64,000 bases of DNA from Inquilinus sp. Marseille-Q2685 (GTDB lineage: Bacteria > Pseudomonadota > Alphaproteobacteria > DSM-16000 > Inquilinaceae), in assembly GCF_916619195.1 (NCBI RefSeq), contig NZ_CAKAKL010000003.1, positions 124,001 to 188,000 of the forward strand, given 5' to 3'. The notes under the pieces are model-generated. The model worked only from the letters and a program-made list of their open reading frames with translations, was not told the DNA's origin and searched no databases. Shown piece after piece: positions 17,233 to 26,111 of the stretch (the first letter of the stretch is position 1; every line of letters starts with the position of its first letter). A program made the position numbers and the translations under genes.

Positions 17233-18084
17233 TCAGCGCAGCATCAACACCGGGATCAGGCAGGACCGCACCATCGCGGTGGTGGTGCTGCCGATGATCA
17301 GGTTGCGGATGCGGGAATGGCCGTAGGCGCCCATCACCAGCAGGTCGATCGACGCCTCGGCCACCTCGGCCGCGATCACCGCCTCCGGCTCGCCGGGCAG
17401 GATCCGGGCCCGGATGTCCCAGCCGGCGTCGCGCAGCCTGGCCTCGGCGGCATCCAGCCTGGCCTCGGCCTCCTCGTCCGGGCTGCCGGCCATCAGCAGA
17501 TGACCCTCCAGCCCGCGCAGCAGCTGGCCGCTGGCGATCAGCTCGACCGCCTTGGTCACGCTCGGGCCGCCGTCGAAGGCGATCAGGAAGCGCCGGATCG
17601 GCTTGAAGGCGCGGGCGGCGACCAGCACCGGCTTCTTGGCGGCGCGCGCCACCCGTTCGAGATTCGAGCCGGGATGCAGCTTGGCGAAATCCGCCGCCTC
17701 GCCGCGCTTGCCGATGACGATGACGCTGGCGTCGGGCTCGAACTCGCCGACCGTCTCGACCAGATCGCCGTTGTAGAGATGGGTGTCGACATCGGCGACG
17801 CCGGCCTCCTTCAGCCGGGCGCGGCCTTCGTCGAGGATCAGCCGGCCGCGCTTCTGCGACAGGCCGGCCCGCTGCTCGTCCATCGCCGCCAGCTCGGCCA
17901 GGATGTCCTGGGAATAGGCCACCAGCGTGCCGCTGATGTCGACCGGGATGGTCGACACCTCGCGGCGGCCCAGAACGTGCAGCAGCTCGACCGGCTGGTT
18001 CAGCCGCGAGGCGGCCCAGGCGGAAAGATCGCAGACGCTGTGGGAGTAGATCGAGCCGTCGATACAGGCGAGCACCTTGGCCAT
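17233..18084 (-). CDS. Universal stress protein with two USP domains
   Basis: A 283-residue cytoplasmic protein made of two UspA folds. The first begins K-V-L-A-C-I-D-G-S and ends near residue 150 with a weak nucleotide loop (V-I-G-K-R-G-E). The second begins F-L-I-A-F-D-G-G-P-S and has the ATP-binding signature V-M-G-A-Y-G-H-S-R with G-S-T-T-T-A-M-V at its end. Tandem USP proteins help survival under starvation or oxidative stress. Only the C-terminal domain appears able to bind ATP. No operon partner on this strand. Confidence 0.88.
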   Translation of the reverse strand: MAKVLACIDGSIYSHSVCDLSAWAASRLNQPVELLHVLGRREVSTIPVDISGTLVAYSQDILAELAAMDEQRAGLSQKRGRLILDEGRARLKEAGVADVDTHLYNGDLVETVGEFEPDASVIVIGKRGEAADFAKLHPGSNLERVARAAKKPVLVAARAFKPIRRFLIAFDGGPSVTKAVELIASGQLLRGLEGHLLMAGSPDEEAEARLDAAEARLRDAGWDIRARILPGEPEAVIAAEVAEASIDLLVMGAYGHSRIRNLIIGSTTTAMVRSCLIPVLMLR

Positions 18085-18341
18085 GCCATCGACTCCATGT
18101 TGGCCGCGCCCGCTCGGGGCCGATCGGCGACGATGGAAGACTGACTCAATGCCGATACCGACTCAACAATCTGGGGCGGGTTCGCTGCGTTCCAAGATGG
18201 GAACGCAGTCCGGCCTCCCGGCGCGCGGCCTCGTTGGAGCCGATGCCGGCCGATGCGATCAGCCAAAGGGGAGGGGAACCGCGGATCGCTCCGGCCTGTA
18301 CACCCGGAAACGATCCACGACATGACCGGCAGGAGGACACC

Positions 18342-18665
18342 ATGCCCGACGCCAGGGAAAAGCTGGTCGATTTCGTCACCAGACGGGCCTTCGACCCGGT
18401 CCTCAAGGCCCAGGCCGAGGGGAGGTCGGAGGCCGAGAAGCGCAAGCTGGAGCACGCCCAGGAGGCGACCCGGACCGAGATCGAGCGCTATCGCGGCTAC
18501 GGCTCGGCGAAGGAGGTCGTGGTGAACTTCAAGCGGGACCTGGATTCGGAGCCGGCGCGCAAGGTGCATGCGGAGCTGAAGGCGCTGGGCCTGCCGACGG
18601 TCAACGACATCCGCGACGAGTTCGAATCGATGGCGAAGGAGCTCGGCGTCGACGCATCGCGCTGA
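18342..18665 (+). CDS. Conserved hypothetical protein, 107 residues
   Basis: Not recognised by function. The ATG at 18342 is preceded by an excellent AGGAGG, which decided the start over the open frame upstream. The protein is charged and helical (K-R-K-L-E-H-A-Q-E-A-T-R-T-E-I-E-R-Y-R) with no membrane segment, signal peptide or cysteine. Its C-terminal third (N-D-I-R-D-E-F-E-S-M-A-K-E-L) looks like another amphipathic helix. It may be a small stress or DNA-associated protein; its neighbours, a USP and an EEP hydrolase, give little help. Confidence 0.7.
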   Translation: MPDAREKLVDFVTRRAFDPVLKAQAEGRSEAEKRKLEHAQEATRTEIERYRGYGSAKEVVVNFKRDLDSEPARKVHAELKALGLPTVNDIRDEFESMAKELGVDASR

Positions 18666-18677
18666 GGATGCTGCGCG

Positions 18678-19487
18678 TCAGGCGGCTTCCGACAGCGGCG
18701 CCGAGGAGGCGGGCAGGGGGATGGCCAGGTCGATCACGGCCCGCAGCGGCAGGTGGTCCGACGCGATCCGCGACAACGGGCTGCGATGGACCTCGACCTG
18801 GCGAAGAACGCCCTGCGGCCAGCCCAGGATGCGGTCGAGCGAGACCAGGGGCAGCGGCGCGGGGAAGCTGGGCGGGCTCGCCTGCAGCGGCCCGAACAGG
18901 GCGCCGAGCGGCCGTAGCGAGGAGCGCCGCCCCGGGCGCCATTCGTTGAGGTCGCCGACCAGGAGCGTCGGCATGCTCTCGCCCGCGGCGATCTCGTCGA
19001 GGATCATGGCGGACTGGCGCATCCGGCAGCGGCGCAGCAGGCCGAAATGGGCCGCGACCACCCGCAGGCGGCCGGCGGGCAGGGCCAGCTCGGTGACGAT
19101 GGCGCCGCGCGGCTCCGCCCCCGGCAGGTTGAGGCGACGCAGGCGGGTAACCTCGCCCTCGCGCACCAGCAGGGCGTTGCCGTGCCAGCCATGACCGTCG
19201 GGGAGATCGGAGACATGCACCAGATGCAGGCCGCTGTCGCGGCGCAGCGTCTCGGCATCGAGCAGGCCGGAGCGGCGGCCGAACCGGCGGTCCACCTCCT
19301 GCAGCGCGACCACGTCGGCATCGAGCTCCGCGACCACGGCGGCGATGCGCAGCGGATCGAAGCGCCGGTCCAGTCCGACACATTTGTGGACGTTGTACGA
19401 GCCGACGACGATCGGACGGGCGGAGGCCGTCTGGATCGGAGTCTCGGGCAGGATGCCGGTGCGGCAGGGTGCGTCGTACAGGGCCAT
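18678..19487 (-). CDS. Endonuclease/exonuclease/phosphatase-family protein
   Basis: About 269 residues from the ATG at 19487; the frame is open to 19568 but the extra residues have no family character. EEP motifs are intact: S-Y-N-V-H-K, V-V-A-L-Q-E-V-D-R-R (metal glutamate), V-V-A-A-H-F-G-L, L-L-V-G-D-L-N-E-W and I-A-S-D-H-L-P-L (catalytic Asp-His). It lacks a signal peptide. Members may cut nucleic acids, phospholipids or phosphoinositides; Y-N-V-H-K-C-V-G-L-D is typical of a bacterial subgroup often encoded beside cardiolipin synthases, but none is seen here. Confidence 0.83.
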   Translation of the reverse strand: MALYDAPCRTGILPETPIQTASARPIVVGSYNVHKCVGLDRRFDPLRIAAVVAELDADVVALQEVDRRFGRRSGLLDAETLRRDSGLHLVHVSDLPDGHGWHGNALLVREGEVTRLRRLNLPGAEPRGAIVTELALPAGRLRVVAAHFGLLRRCRMRQSAMILDEIAAGESMPTLLVGDLNEWRPGRRSSLRPLGALFGPLQASPPSFPAPLPLVSLDRILGWPQGVLRQVEVHRSPLSRIASDHLPLRAVIDLAIPLPASSAPLSEAA

Positions 19488-19613
19488 CTGGGTTCCGAAG
19501 CCGGGACCGTCAGACAACGCCCGGAGACCACTCGGATGTAATATAATCGCCCGGCGGTGCCAAGACACCGCGACCGAATGTACCGGCCGTATGATCGAAG
19601 GGATGGGGAAAAA

Positions 19614-19689
19614 TGGCTCCCTGGACTGGACTCGAACCAGTGACCCGCTGATTAACAGTCAGCTGCTCTACCAACTGAGCTACCAGGGA
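19614..19689 (-). tRNA. tRNA-Asn (GTT)
   Basis: A 76-base cloverleaf on the minus strand. Acceptor TCCCTGG pairs with CCAGGGA, discriminator G and an encoded CCA follow. The anticodon stem GCTGA/TCAGC encloses the loop CTGTTAA, giving anticodon GTT. The T arm is ACTGG-TTCGAGT-CCAGT. No integrase or repeat of the 3' end is visible nearby. Confidence 0.97.
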
Positions 19690-19824
19690 ACATGGGCGCC
19701 GGATCGCTCCGGGCTGTTGGTGGCGCGGCTTATAGCAACCTCGCCCCGCCCTGCCAAGCCTGACGTGCACCCCCTTGTCACTTTTTGGAGATGCTGTCCC
19801 GACCGGCATTTTCGGCAGGCCGTT

Positions 19825-19898
19825 TGGAGGCGCGAGCCGGAATCGAACCGGCGTGCACGGATTTGCAGTCCGCTGCTTGACCACTCAGCCATCGCGCC
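19825..19898 (-). tRNA. tRNA-Cys (GCA)
   Basis: A 74-base tRNA on the minus strand with acceptor GGCGCGA/TCGCGCC, discriminator T and encoded CCA. The anticodon loop CTGCAAA, closed by GGA/TCC pairs, gives GCA. T arm GCCGG-TTCGATT-CCGGC. It lies 135 bases upstream of tRNA-Asn on the same strand, and the two may be co-transcribed. Confidence 0.97.
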
Positions 19899-20103
19899 CC
19901 GACGGCGGCCCCCGTATATCGTCCGCCGAGAAGCGGGGTCAAGAGACGAACGCGCCGGATTTCGGCAATGTTGCCGGGCTCGACGCCTCCGGCCGGCATC
20001 AGACCGATTGTGTTGCGAGCGCGAAGGCCGATATAACCGCTGCGTTTGAGAGCGCGGCGGCCGCCCGGTCGCTGCGCCTCGCCGTCCTCAGATGCGGAAT
20101 CCC

Positions 20104-20760
20104 ATGGTCGACTACGCAGCCGCCCGCCTGAACATGGTCGAAGGGCAGATCAAGCCCAACAAGGTCATCGACCAGGCCCTGATCGACGCCATGATGGCCG
20201 TCCCGCGTGAGCGCTTCGTGCCGGCCGACCGGCGGGGCGTCGCTTATGTCGACGAGGATGTGGCGATCGGCGGCGGCCGGGTGCTGATGGAGCCGCGGGT
20301 CCTCGGGCGTCTGCTGAACGACGCCCGGATCAAGCCCGACAGCCGCGTGCTGATCGTCGGTGCCGGCACCGGCTACAGCGCTGCCGTCGTCGCCCGGTTC
20401 GCCGGCAAGGTGGTGGCGCTGGAGGAGGACAAGGCGCTTCTCGCCACGGCGCGCGGAACCCTGTCGGAGCTCGGCGTGCAAGGCGTGACCCTGGCCGAAG
20501 GACGGCTGGCCGAGGGCTGGCCGGCCGAGGGACCCTACGACGTCATCCTGATCGACGGCGCCGTCGCCGAGGTGCCCGAGGCCCTGATCGCGCAGATGGC
20601 GCCCGGCGGCCGCCTGCTCACTGTGGTGGATGACGGCAACGGCGTCGGCCGTGCTATGCTGGTCAGCGCGGTCGATGGAGTCGCGTCGCAGCGCCCGCTG
20701 TTCGACGCGACGACGGCGATCCTGCCGGGCTTCGAGCGCAAGCCGGCCTTCCAGTTCTGA
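20104..20760 (+). CDS. pcm: Protein-L-isoaspartate O-methyltransferase
   Basis: A 218-residue SAM-dependent methyltransferase that repairs isoaspartyl residues. It opens M-V-D-Y-A-A-A-R-L-N-M-V-E-G-Q-I-K-P-N, the normal alphaproteobacterial start; an ATG four codons upstream (20092) is possible. SAM motif I is V-G-A-G-T-G-Y-S-A-A-V-V-A-R-F and the post-motif acidic residue is in V-V-A-L-E-E-D. Placement ahead of rhodanese and TolC, with gaps of 2 nt each, suggests one operon; pcm-rhodanese-tolC order is common in this group. Confidence 0.92.
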   Translation: MVDYAAARLNMVEGQIKPNKVIDQALIDAMMAVPRERFVPADRRGVAYVDEDVAIGGGRVLMEPRVLGRLLNDARIKPDSRVLIVGAGTGYSAAVVARFAGKVVALEEDKALLATARGTLSELGVQGVTLAEGRLAEGWPAEGPYDVILIDGAVAEVPEALIAQMAPGGRLLTVVDDGNGVGRAMLVSAVDGVASQRPLFDATTAILPGFERKPAFQF

Positions 20761-20762
20761 GC

Positions 20763-21104
20763 GTGGCAACGGGGCATCGGGTGCAGCAGTTCGAGATCGA
20801 CGTGGCGACCCTGGCGGATTGGCGGCGCGACGGCACGGGGCATGTGCTGGTCGACGTGCGCGAGCCGCAGGAGCTGGCGGTGTGCCGGATCGAGGGCTCG
20901 CTCGACATCCCGATGGGCGAGATCCCGGGCCGGGTGGAAGAGATTCCGGGCGATCGCCCGGTGGTCGTCATGTGTCACCACGGGGGGCGCAGCGCGCAGG
21001 TGGTGCGGTGGCTTTCGGCGAGGGGCATGGACAACGTGGTCAATCTGCGCGGGGGCATCGACGCCTGGGCGCGCGAGATCGACCCAACCATGGGACGGTA
21101 TTGA
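20763..21104 (+). CDS. Rhodanese-like sulfurtransferase
   Basis: A 113-residue single-domain rhodanese starting at GTG, two bases after the pcm stop. The active loop is M-C-H-H-G-G-R-S, with nucleophile Cys71 and Arg76 in the C-x4-R frame. L-V-D-V-R-E-P-Q-E is the usual first conserved block. It would carry persulfide sulfur in the cytoplasm. Its stop is two bases before the tolC start, so the three genes are likely translated from one message. Confidence 0.9.
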   Translation: MATGHRVQQFEIDVATLADWRRDGTGHVLVDVREPQELAVCRIEGSLDIPMGEIPGRVEEIPGDRPVVVMCHHGGRSAQVVRWLSARGMDNVVNLRGGIDAWAREIDPTMGRY

Positions 21105-21106
21105 CG

Positions 21107-22576
21107 ATGACACGATATGGACGGTTCGGGCTCTCCACCGCGGTGTTGTCCGCCGTGCTGGTGCTGGGGGCCGGCCCGGCCTCGGCCCAGTCGATGACCG
21201 AGGCGCTGGCGTCGGCCTATGCCACCAATCCGGACCTCGCCGCCGACATCGCCAATTTGAAGGCGGTCAATGAAGGCGTCGCCCAGGCGCTGTCCGGCTA
21301 CCGGCCGAATGTGAGCGCCAGCGCCAGCATCTCAAGCCAGTTCACCAACACCACCAGCGACAACGTCCCGACCTCGGGCGGCATCATCGATCAGCTGCAG
21401 CCCAGTGGCCAGAGAGGCGATCCTCTGAACGGCGGCGGCCGCGAGGGCTACTGGCACGAGGTCAACCCGGCCACGCTCGGCATCACGGTCACGCAGAACG
21501 TCTACAATGGCGGGCAGACCGAGGCCGCGGTCAACCAGGCCGAGAACACGGTCATGGCGACCCGCGCCGTGGTCCAGACCACCGAGCAGACGGTGCTGCT
21601 GGACGCCGCCACCGCCTATGCCGACGTGGTCCAGGCCCAGGCGGCGCTGGACGTGCAGCGCAACAACGAGGCGGTGCTGCGGCGGCAGCTGCAGGCGACC
21701 CAGGACCGGTTCAATGTCGGCGAGGTGACGCGCACCGACGTCAGCCAGGCCGAGGCCAGCCTGGCCAGCGCCACCGCCGGGCGGATCGAGGCCGAGGGCA
21801 CCTTGCGCGCCAGCCGGGCCACCTTCGAGCGCTTCATCGGCCAGCCGCCGGGGACGCTGGAGACGCCGGCGGTGCCGGCCGGGCTGCCGACCTCGATGCA
21901 GGACGCGATCCCGAAGGCCCAGGCGAACTATCCGGGCATCGTCGCGGCGGTGTTCACCGAGCGCGCTGCGGCCGACAACATCGACCTGCAGTTCGGCGCG
22001 CTGCTGCCGCAGCTGAGCCTGCAGGCGCGGATCCAGCGGCAATATTCGACGGTCTCGCATCCGAAGAGCAGCAGCGGGGCGCAGAACCGCATCGATTCCG
22101 CGGCGATCGTGGCGCAGCTGACCATCCCGCTGTATTCCCAGGGCAACCAGGAATCGCTGGTGCGCCAGGCCCGCTACACCCATGGCCAGCGGCGGATCCA
22201 GATCGAATCGCAGCGCCGCACGGCGATCCAAGGGGCGGTGCAGGCCTGGCAGGCGCTGGTGACGGCGCGGGCGGCGATCAAGTCGTTCCAGGCCGCGGTC
22301 AAGGCCGAGCAGCTGGCGGTGGAAGGCCTGCAGCAGGAGGCCCAGGTCGGGTCGCGCACCGTGCTCGACGTGCTGACCGAGCAGCAGAACCTGCTCGAGG
22401 CCCAGCTCAGCCTGGTGCAGGCCCGGCGCAACGAGGTGGTCGCGGGCTATCAGCTGCGCAACGCGATCGGCACCCTGACGGCGCAGGACATGGGCCTGCC
22501 GGTCAAGGTCTACGACCCGGAGCCCGACTACCAGAAGACCCGCGCCCGCTGGTTCGGCACCTCCGTCGACGAGTGA
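21107..22576 (+). CDS. tolC: TolC-family outer membrane channel protein
   Basis: A 489-residue protein with a signal peptide (about 27 residues, ending A-S-A-Q). The mature part shows the internal duplication of TolC: each half carries a beta segment and long helices. Conserved blocks include S-M-T-E-A-L-A-S-A-Y-A-T-N-P, V-T-Q-N-V-Y-N-G-G-Q-T-E-A, and the second-half equivalent L-T-I-P-L-Y-S-Q-G-N-Q-E-S-L-V-R-Q-A, then V-G-S-R-T-V-L-D-V-L-T-E-Q-Q-N. It forms the trimeric exit duct for type I secretion or RND efflux. No export partners are adjacent. Confidence 0.93.
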   Translation: MTRYGRFGLSTAVLSAVLVLGAGPASAQSMTEALASAYATNPDLAADIANLKAVNEGVAQALSGYRPNVSASASISSQFTNTTSDNVPTSGGIIDQLQPSGQRGDPLNGGGREGYWHEVNPATLGITVTQNVYNGGQTEAAVNQAENTVMATRAVVQTTEQTVLLDAATAYADVVQAQAALDVQRNNEAVLRRQLQATQDRFNVGEVTRTDVSQAEASLASATAGRIEAEGTLRASRATFERFIGQPPGTLETPAVPAGLPTSMQDAIPKAQANYPGIVAAVFTERAAADNIDLQFGALLPQLSLQARIQRQYSTVSHPKSSSGAQNRIDSAAIVAQLTIPLYSQGNQESLVRQARYTHGQRRIQIESQRRTAIQGAVQAWQALVTARAAIKSFQAAVKAEQLAVEGLQQEAQVGSRTVLDVLTEQQNLLEAQLSLVQARRNEVVAGYQLRNAIGTLTAQDMGLPVKVYDPEPDYQKTRARWFGTSVDE

Positions 22577-22614
22577 CGACCGTGCCTTCCGCGCGGCGGG
22601 TGAGATAGGTTTCC

Positions 22615-22689
22615 GTCGTTGCCGGGCTTGACCCGGCAATCCGGGGGTGTCGACAATCTCCGGATGCCCGGGCCAAGCCCGGGCATGAC
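22615..22689. repeat. Mosaic palindromic intergenic repeat, copy 1
   Basis: Three nested or adjacent inverted repeats: TTGCCGGG/CCCGGCAA, ATCCGG/CCGGAT and ATGCCCGGG/GCCCGGGCAT. The same outline recurs at 37656-37745. Such elements, GTC-TTGCCGGGCTTGA-CCGGCAATCC at one end and its relative at the other, are dispersed in intergenic DNA of many high-G+C alphaproteobacteria. It lies between tolC and popZ and may fold in the transcript. Confidence 0.75.
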
Positions 22690-22720
22690 AATTTGATGGA
22701 AGTGAAAGACGATCGAGAGG

Positions 22721-23191
22721 ATGAGCGAGACGCGGGCACAGCAGGAGCCGTCGATGGAGGAGATCCTGGCCTCCATCCGGCGCATGATCACCGAGGACGA
22801 TCCGGCGCGCGGCCGGGCCGTCCCGGCCGACTCTGCGCGAGCCCAGCCGACGCCGTCCGCCTCGTCCTCTCCGGCCGATGACGACGTGCTGGAGCTGACC
22901 GAGGCGCTGGACGAGCCGCAACCGGCCGCGCCACCGCCGGCTGCAGCCGCGGAGGACGATTCCGTGGTCTCCCCGGCCAGCGCCAGCGCCGCGCTGGCCG
23001 CCCTGGCCCGGCTGAGCGCCGCGGCCCCGCCGGCGGCGACGGTGCACAAGAGCCAGACGGTGGACGATCTGGTGCGCGAATTGCTGCGGCCCATGCTGAA
23101 GGAATGGCTCGACGCCAACCTGCCGCGGCTGGTCGAGCAGGCGGTCGAGCGGGAGGTATCCCGCATCGCCCGCGGCGCCGTCCGGCGCTGA
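22721..23191 (+). CDS. popZ: PopZ, cell-pole organising protein (DUF2497)
   Basis: A 156-residue protein with the two conserved ends of PopZ and a poorly conserved middle. The N-terminal helix is S-M-E-E-I-L-A-S-I-R-R-M-I-T-E-D-D (client binding). The centre is Pro/Ala/acid-rich and disordered. The C-terminal oligomerisation region reads L-V-R-E-L-L-R-P-M-L-K-E-W-L-D-A-N-L-P. PopZ forms polar condensates that hold ParB and signalling proteins. Adjacent to valS, as in other alphaproteobacteria. Confidence 0.9.
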   Translation: MSETRAQQEPSMEEILASIRRMITEDDPARGRAVPADSARAQPTPSASSSPADDDVLELTEALDEPQPAAPPPAAAAEDDSVVSPASASAALAALARLSAAAPPAATVHKSQTVDDLVRELLRPMLKEWLDANLPRLVEQAVEREVSRIARGAVRR

Positions 23192-23250
23192 CCCGCCCCT
23201 CCGCTTCACCGCTCCATCGTCAAGATTTCGAGAATACGGAAGGTTCAGCC

Positions 23251-25896
23251 ATGCTGGACAAGACTTACGGGCCGCGCGAGGTCGAAGCCAAGCTCTATCC
23301 CGAATGGGAAGACAGCGGCGCCTTCGCCAACAACGTCCAGTCGAACGCGGCGCCCTTCACCATCATGATGCCGCCGCCGAACGTGACCGGCAGCCTGCAT
23401 ATGGGCCATGCCTTCAACATGACCCTGCAGGACGTGCTGACGCGCTTCAACCGGCGGCGCGGTCGCGACGCGCTGTGGCAGCCCGGCACCGACCATGCCG
23501 GCATCGCCACCCAGATGGTGGTCGAGCGCGAGTTGGCGAAGCAGGGCGTCAAGCGCCAGGATCTCGGCCGCGAGGGCTTCCTGGAGAAGGTCTGGGAGTG
23601 GAAGGCGCAGTCCGGCGGGGCCATCACCAGCCAGTTGCGCCGCCTCGGCGCCACCCCGAACTGGACGCGCGAGCGCTTCACCATGGACGAGGGCCTGTCC
23701 CGCGCCGTGGTCAAGGTGTTCGTGCAGCTGCATCGCGAGGGCCTGATCTACCGCGACAAGCGGCTGGTGAACTGGGATCCGAAGCTGCGCACCTCGGTCT
23801 CCGATCTCGAGGTCGAGCAGAAGGAGACCAAGGGCCATCTCTGGCACTTCCGCTACCCGATCGAGGGGCAGGAGGGCCAGTATATCGTCGTGGCCACGAC
23901 CCGGCCGGAGACGATGCTGGGCGACGCCGCCGTCGCCGTGCATCCGGATGACGAGCGCTACAAGGACCTGGTCGGCAAGCACGCGATCCTGCCGCTGGTC
24001 GGCCGCCGCATCCCGATCGTGGCCGACGAATACTCCGACCCAGAGAAGGGCTCGGGCGCGGTGAAGATCACCCCGGCGCACGACTTCAACGATTTCGAGG
24101 TCGGCCGCCGCCACGACCTGCCGCTGATCAACATCCTCGACGAGGAGGCGCGGCTGAACGACCAGGTGCCGGAGGCTTATCGCGGCCTCGACCGGTACGA
24201 AGCGCGCAAGCGCGTGGTCGCCGACCTTGAGGCGCTGGGGCTGGTCGAGAAGATCGAGGACCATGTCCATGCGGTGCCGCATGGCGACCGCGGCGGCGTG
24301 CCGATCGAGCCGTTCCTGACCGAGCAGTGGTATCTGAAGGCCGAGGTGCTGGCGAAGCCGGCGATCGAATCGGTCGAGCAGGGCCGCACCGTGCTGCTGC
24401 CGAAGATGGCGGAGAGCATCTTCTTCGAGTGGATGCGCAACATCCAGCCCTGGTGCATCAGCCGGCAGCTGTGGTGGGGCCACCAGATCCCGGCCTGGTA
24501 CGGGCCGGATGGCACGATCTTCGTTGAGGAGAGCGAGGCCGAGGCCAAGGCCGCCGCCGAGAACCACTACGGCGAGCCGGTCGAGCTGCGGCGCGAGACC
24601 GACGTGCTCGACACCTGGTTCTCCTCCGCCCTGTGGCCGTTCTCGACGCTCGGCTGGCCGGACCGGACGCCGGAGCTCCAGCGCTACTATCCCGGCGACG
24701 TGCTGGTCACCGGCTTCGACATCATCTTCTTCTGGGTCGCCCGGATGATGATGATGGGCATCCATTTCATGGGCGAGGTGCCGTTCCGCACCGTGTACTT
24801 CCACTCCCTGGTCCGCGACGAGAAGGGCCAGAAGATGTCGAAGTCCAAGGGCAACGTCATCGACCCGCTAGACCTGGTCGACCGCTACGGCGCGGACGCG
24901 CTGCGCATGACCCTGGTGTCGCTGGCCGCCGGCCGCGACATCAAGCTGGGGCCGCAGCAGGTCGAGGGCTATCGCAACTTCGCCACCAAGCTGTGGAACG
25001 CGGCACGTTTCTGCGAGATGAACGAGTGCCGGCCGGTGCCCGGCTACGACCCGGCGGCGAACAAACTGACGCTGAACCGCTGGATCGTCGGCGAGGTGGT
25101 GAAGACGGCGGAGAAGGCGGCCGCGGCGCTGGAAGGCTTCCGCTTCAGCGAGGCGGCGCAGGCGCTGTACCAGTTCACCTGGGCCGGCTTCTGCGACTGG
25201 TATCTCGAATTCGCCAAGCCGGTCTTCTCGGGCGAGGACGCGGCGGCCAAGGCCGAGACCCGGGCCACCGCGGCCTGGGCGCTGGAGCAGATCCTGCACC
25301 TCTTGAACCCGATCATGCCGTTCGAGACCGAGGAGCTGTGGCGGCATCTCGCCGACCGCGGCGACGCCACGCTGGTGACCCAGCCCTGGCCGGACTATCC
25401 GGCCGGCCTGGTCGACCCGCAGGCGGCGGCGGAGATGGACTGGGTGATCCGCCTGATCTCGGCGGTCCGCACCATCCGGTCGGAGATGAACGTGCCGCCC
25501 TCGGCCGAGCTGGCGGCGACGCTGCGCGGCGCCTCGCCGGAGACCAAGGGCCGGCTCGAGACCCATGGCGCGCTGATCCGCCGCCTGGCCCGGCTGGCCT
25601 CGATCGAGGCCTCGGAGGCGGAGCCGGCGAAGGGCTCCGCCCAGGCGGTGGTTGACGAGGCGACGCTGGTGCTGCCGCTGGCCGGGATCATCGATCTCGA
25701 CAAGGAGCGGGCGCGGCTGACCAAGGAGATCGAGAAGAACGCCTCCGAGGTCGAGAAGATCGACCGCAAGCTCGGCAACGCCCAGTTCCTGGAGAAGGCG
25801 CCGGACGAGGTGGTCGAGGAGCAGCGCGAGCGCCGCGCCGAGGCCCAGGCCGCGATCGAGCGGCTGCGCGACGCCCTGGCCCGGGTCGCCGGCTAG
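23251..25896 (+). CDS. valS: Valyl-tRNA synthetase
   Basis: An 881-residue class I aminoacyl-tRNA synthetase. HIGH motif: P-P-P-N-V-T-G-S-L-H-M-G-H-A-F around residue 45. The editing (CP1) domain has T-T-R-P-E-T-M-L-G-D and G-T/S-G-A-V-K-I-T-P-A-H-D. The KMSKS loop is G-Q-K-M-S-K-S-K-G-N-V-I-D-P near residue 530. The end is a valyl-type coiled coil (L-D-K-E-R-A-R-L-T-K-E-I-E-K). The start at 23251 was chosen for M-L-D-K-T-Y-G-P-R-E-V-E-A-K; the upstream frame overlaps popZ. Followed by a strong hairpin. Confidence 0.97.
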   Translation: MLDKTYGPREVEAKLYPEWEDSGAFANNVQSNAAPFTIMMPPPNVTGSLHMGHAFNMTLQDVLTRFNRRRGRDALWQPGTDHAGIATQMVVERELAKQGVKRQDLGREGFLEKVWEWKAQSGGAITSQLRRLGATPNWTRERFTMDEGLSRAVVKVFVQLHREGLIYRDKRLVNWDPKLRTSVSDLEVEQKETKGHLWHFRYPIEGQEGQYIVVATTRPETMLGDAAVAVHPDDERYKDLVGKHAILPLVGRRIPIVADEYSDPEKGSGAVKITPAHDFNDFEVGRRHDLPLINILDEEARLNDQVPEAYRGLDRYEARKRVVADLEALGLVEKIEDHVHAVPHGDRGGVPIEPFLTEQWYLKAEVLAKPAIESVEQGRTVLLPKMAESIFFEWMRNIQPWCISRQLWWGHQIPAWYGPDGTIFVEESEAEAKAAAENHYGEPVELRRETDVLDTWFSSALWPFSTLGWPDRTPELQRYYPGDVLVTGFDIIFFWVARMMMMGIHFMGEVPFRTVYFHSLVRDEKGQKMSKSKGNVIDPLDLVDRYGADALRMTLVSLAAGRDIKLGPQQVEGYRNFATKLWNAARFCEMNECRPVPGYDPAANKLTLNRWIVGEVVKTAEKAAAALEGFRFSEAAQALYQFTWAGFCDWYLEFAKPVFSGEDAAAKAETRATAAWALEQILHLLNPIMPFETEELWRHLADRGDATLVTQPWPDYPAGLVDPQAAAEMDWVIRLISAVRTIRSEMNVPPSAELAATLRGASPETKGRLETHGALIRRLARLASIEASEAEPAKGSAQAVVDEATLVLPLAGIIDLDKERARLTKEIEKNASEVEKIDRKLGNAQFLEKAPDEVVEEQRERRAEAQAAIERLRDALARVAG

Positions 25897-25928
25897 CGGC
25901 CGGCCGTCGCCGCGGACCGATATCTCAT

Positions 25929-25958
25929 CGGCCGCCCGGGAGCGATCCCGGGCGGCCG
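25929..25958 (+). terminator. Strong hairpin after valS
   Basis: Perfect 13-bp stem (CGGCCGCCCGGGA / TCCCGGGCGGCCG) with GCGA tetraloop, 32 bases after the stop, followed by a mildly T-rich CATTGTTGTGTG. Most likely the valS terminator. Confidence 0.7.
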
Positions 25959-26111
25959 CATTGTTGTGTGCTCTCCAGTCGGAAGCAGGGAACCGGCCGC
26001 GGATGGCGGCTCGTTGACCTGATGAGCGGGTCGCGCGGAGACGCCCCGCGGGGCATCGCCCGACCCGCCGCCTGCCTGCAACCGGACGGCCATGGGCCGA
26101 GGGAGAGCGTC

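Noticed and set aside
19614-19898. tRNA-Asn/tRNA-Cys as an integration site for a genomic island
   Set aside because: No integrase, no repeated tRNA end, and housekeeping genes (pcm, tolC, popZ, valS) follow on one side.
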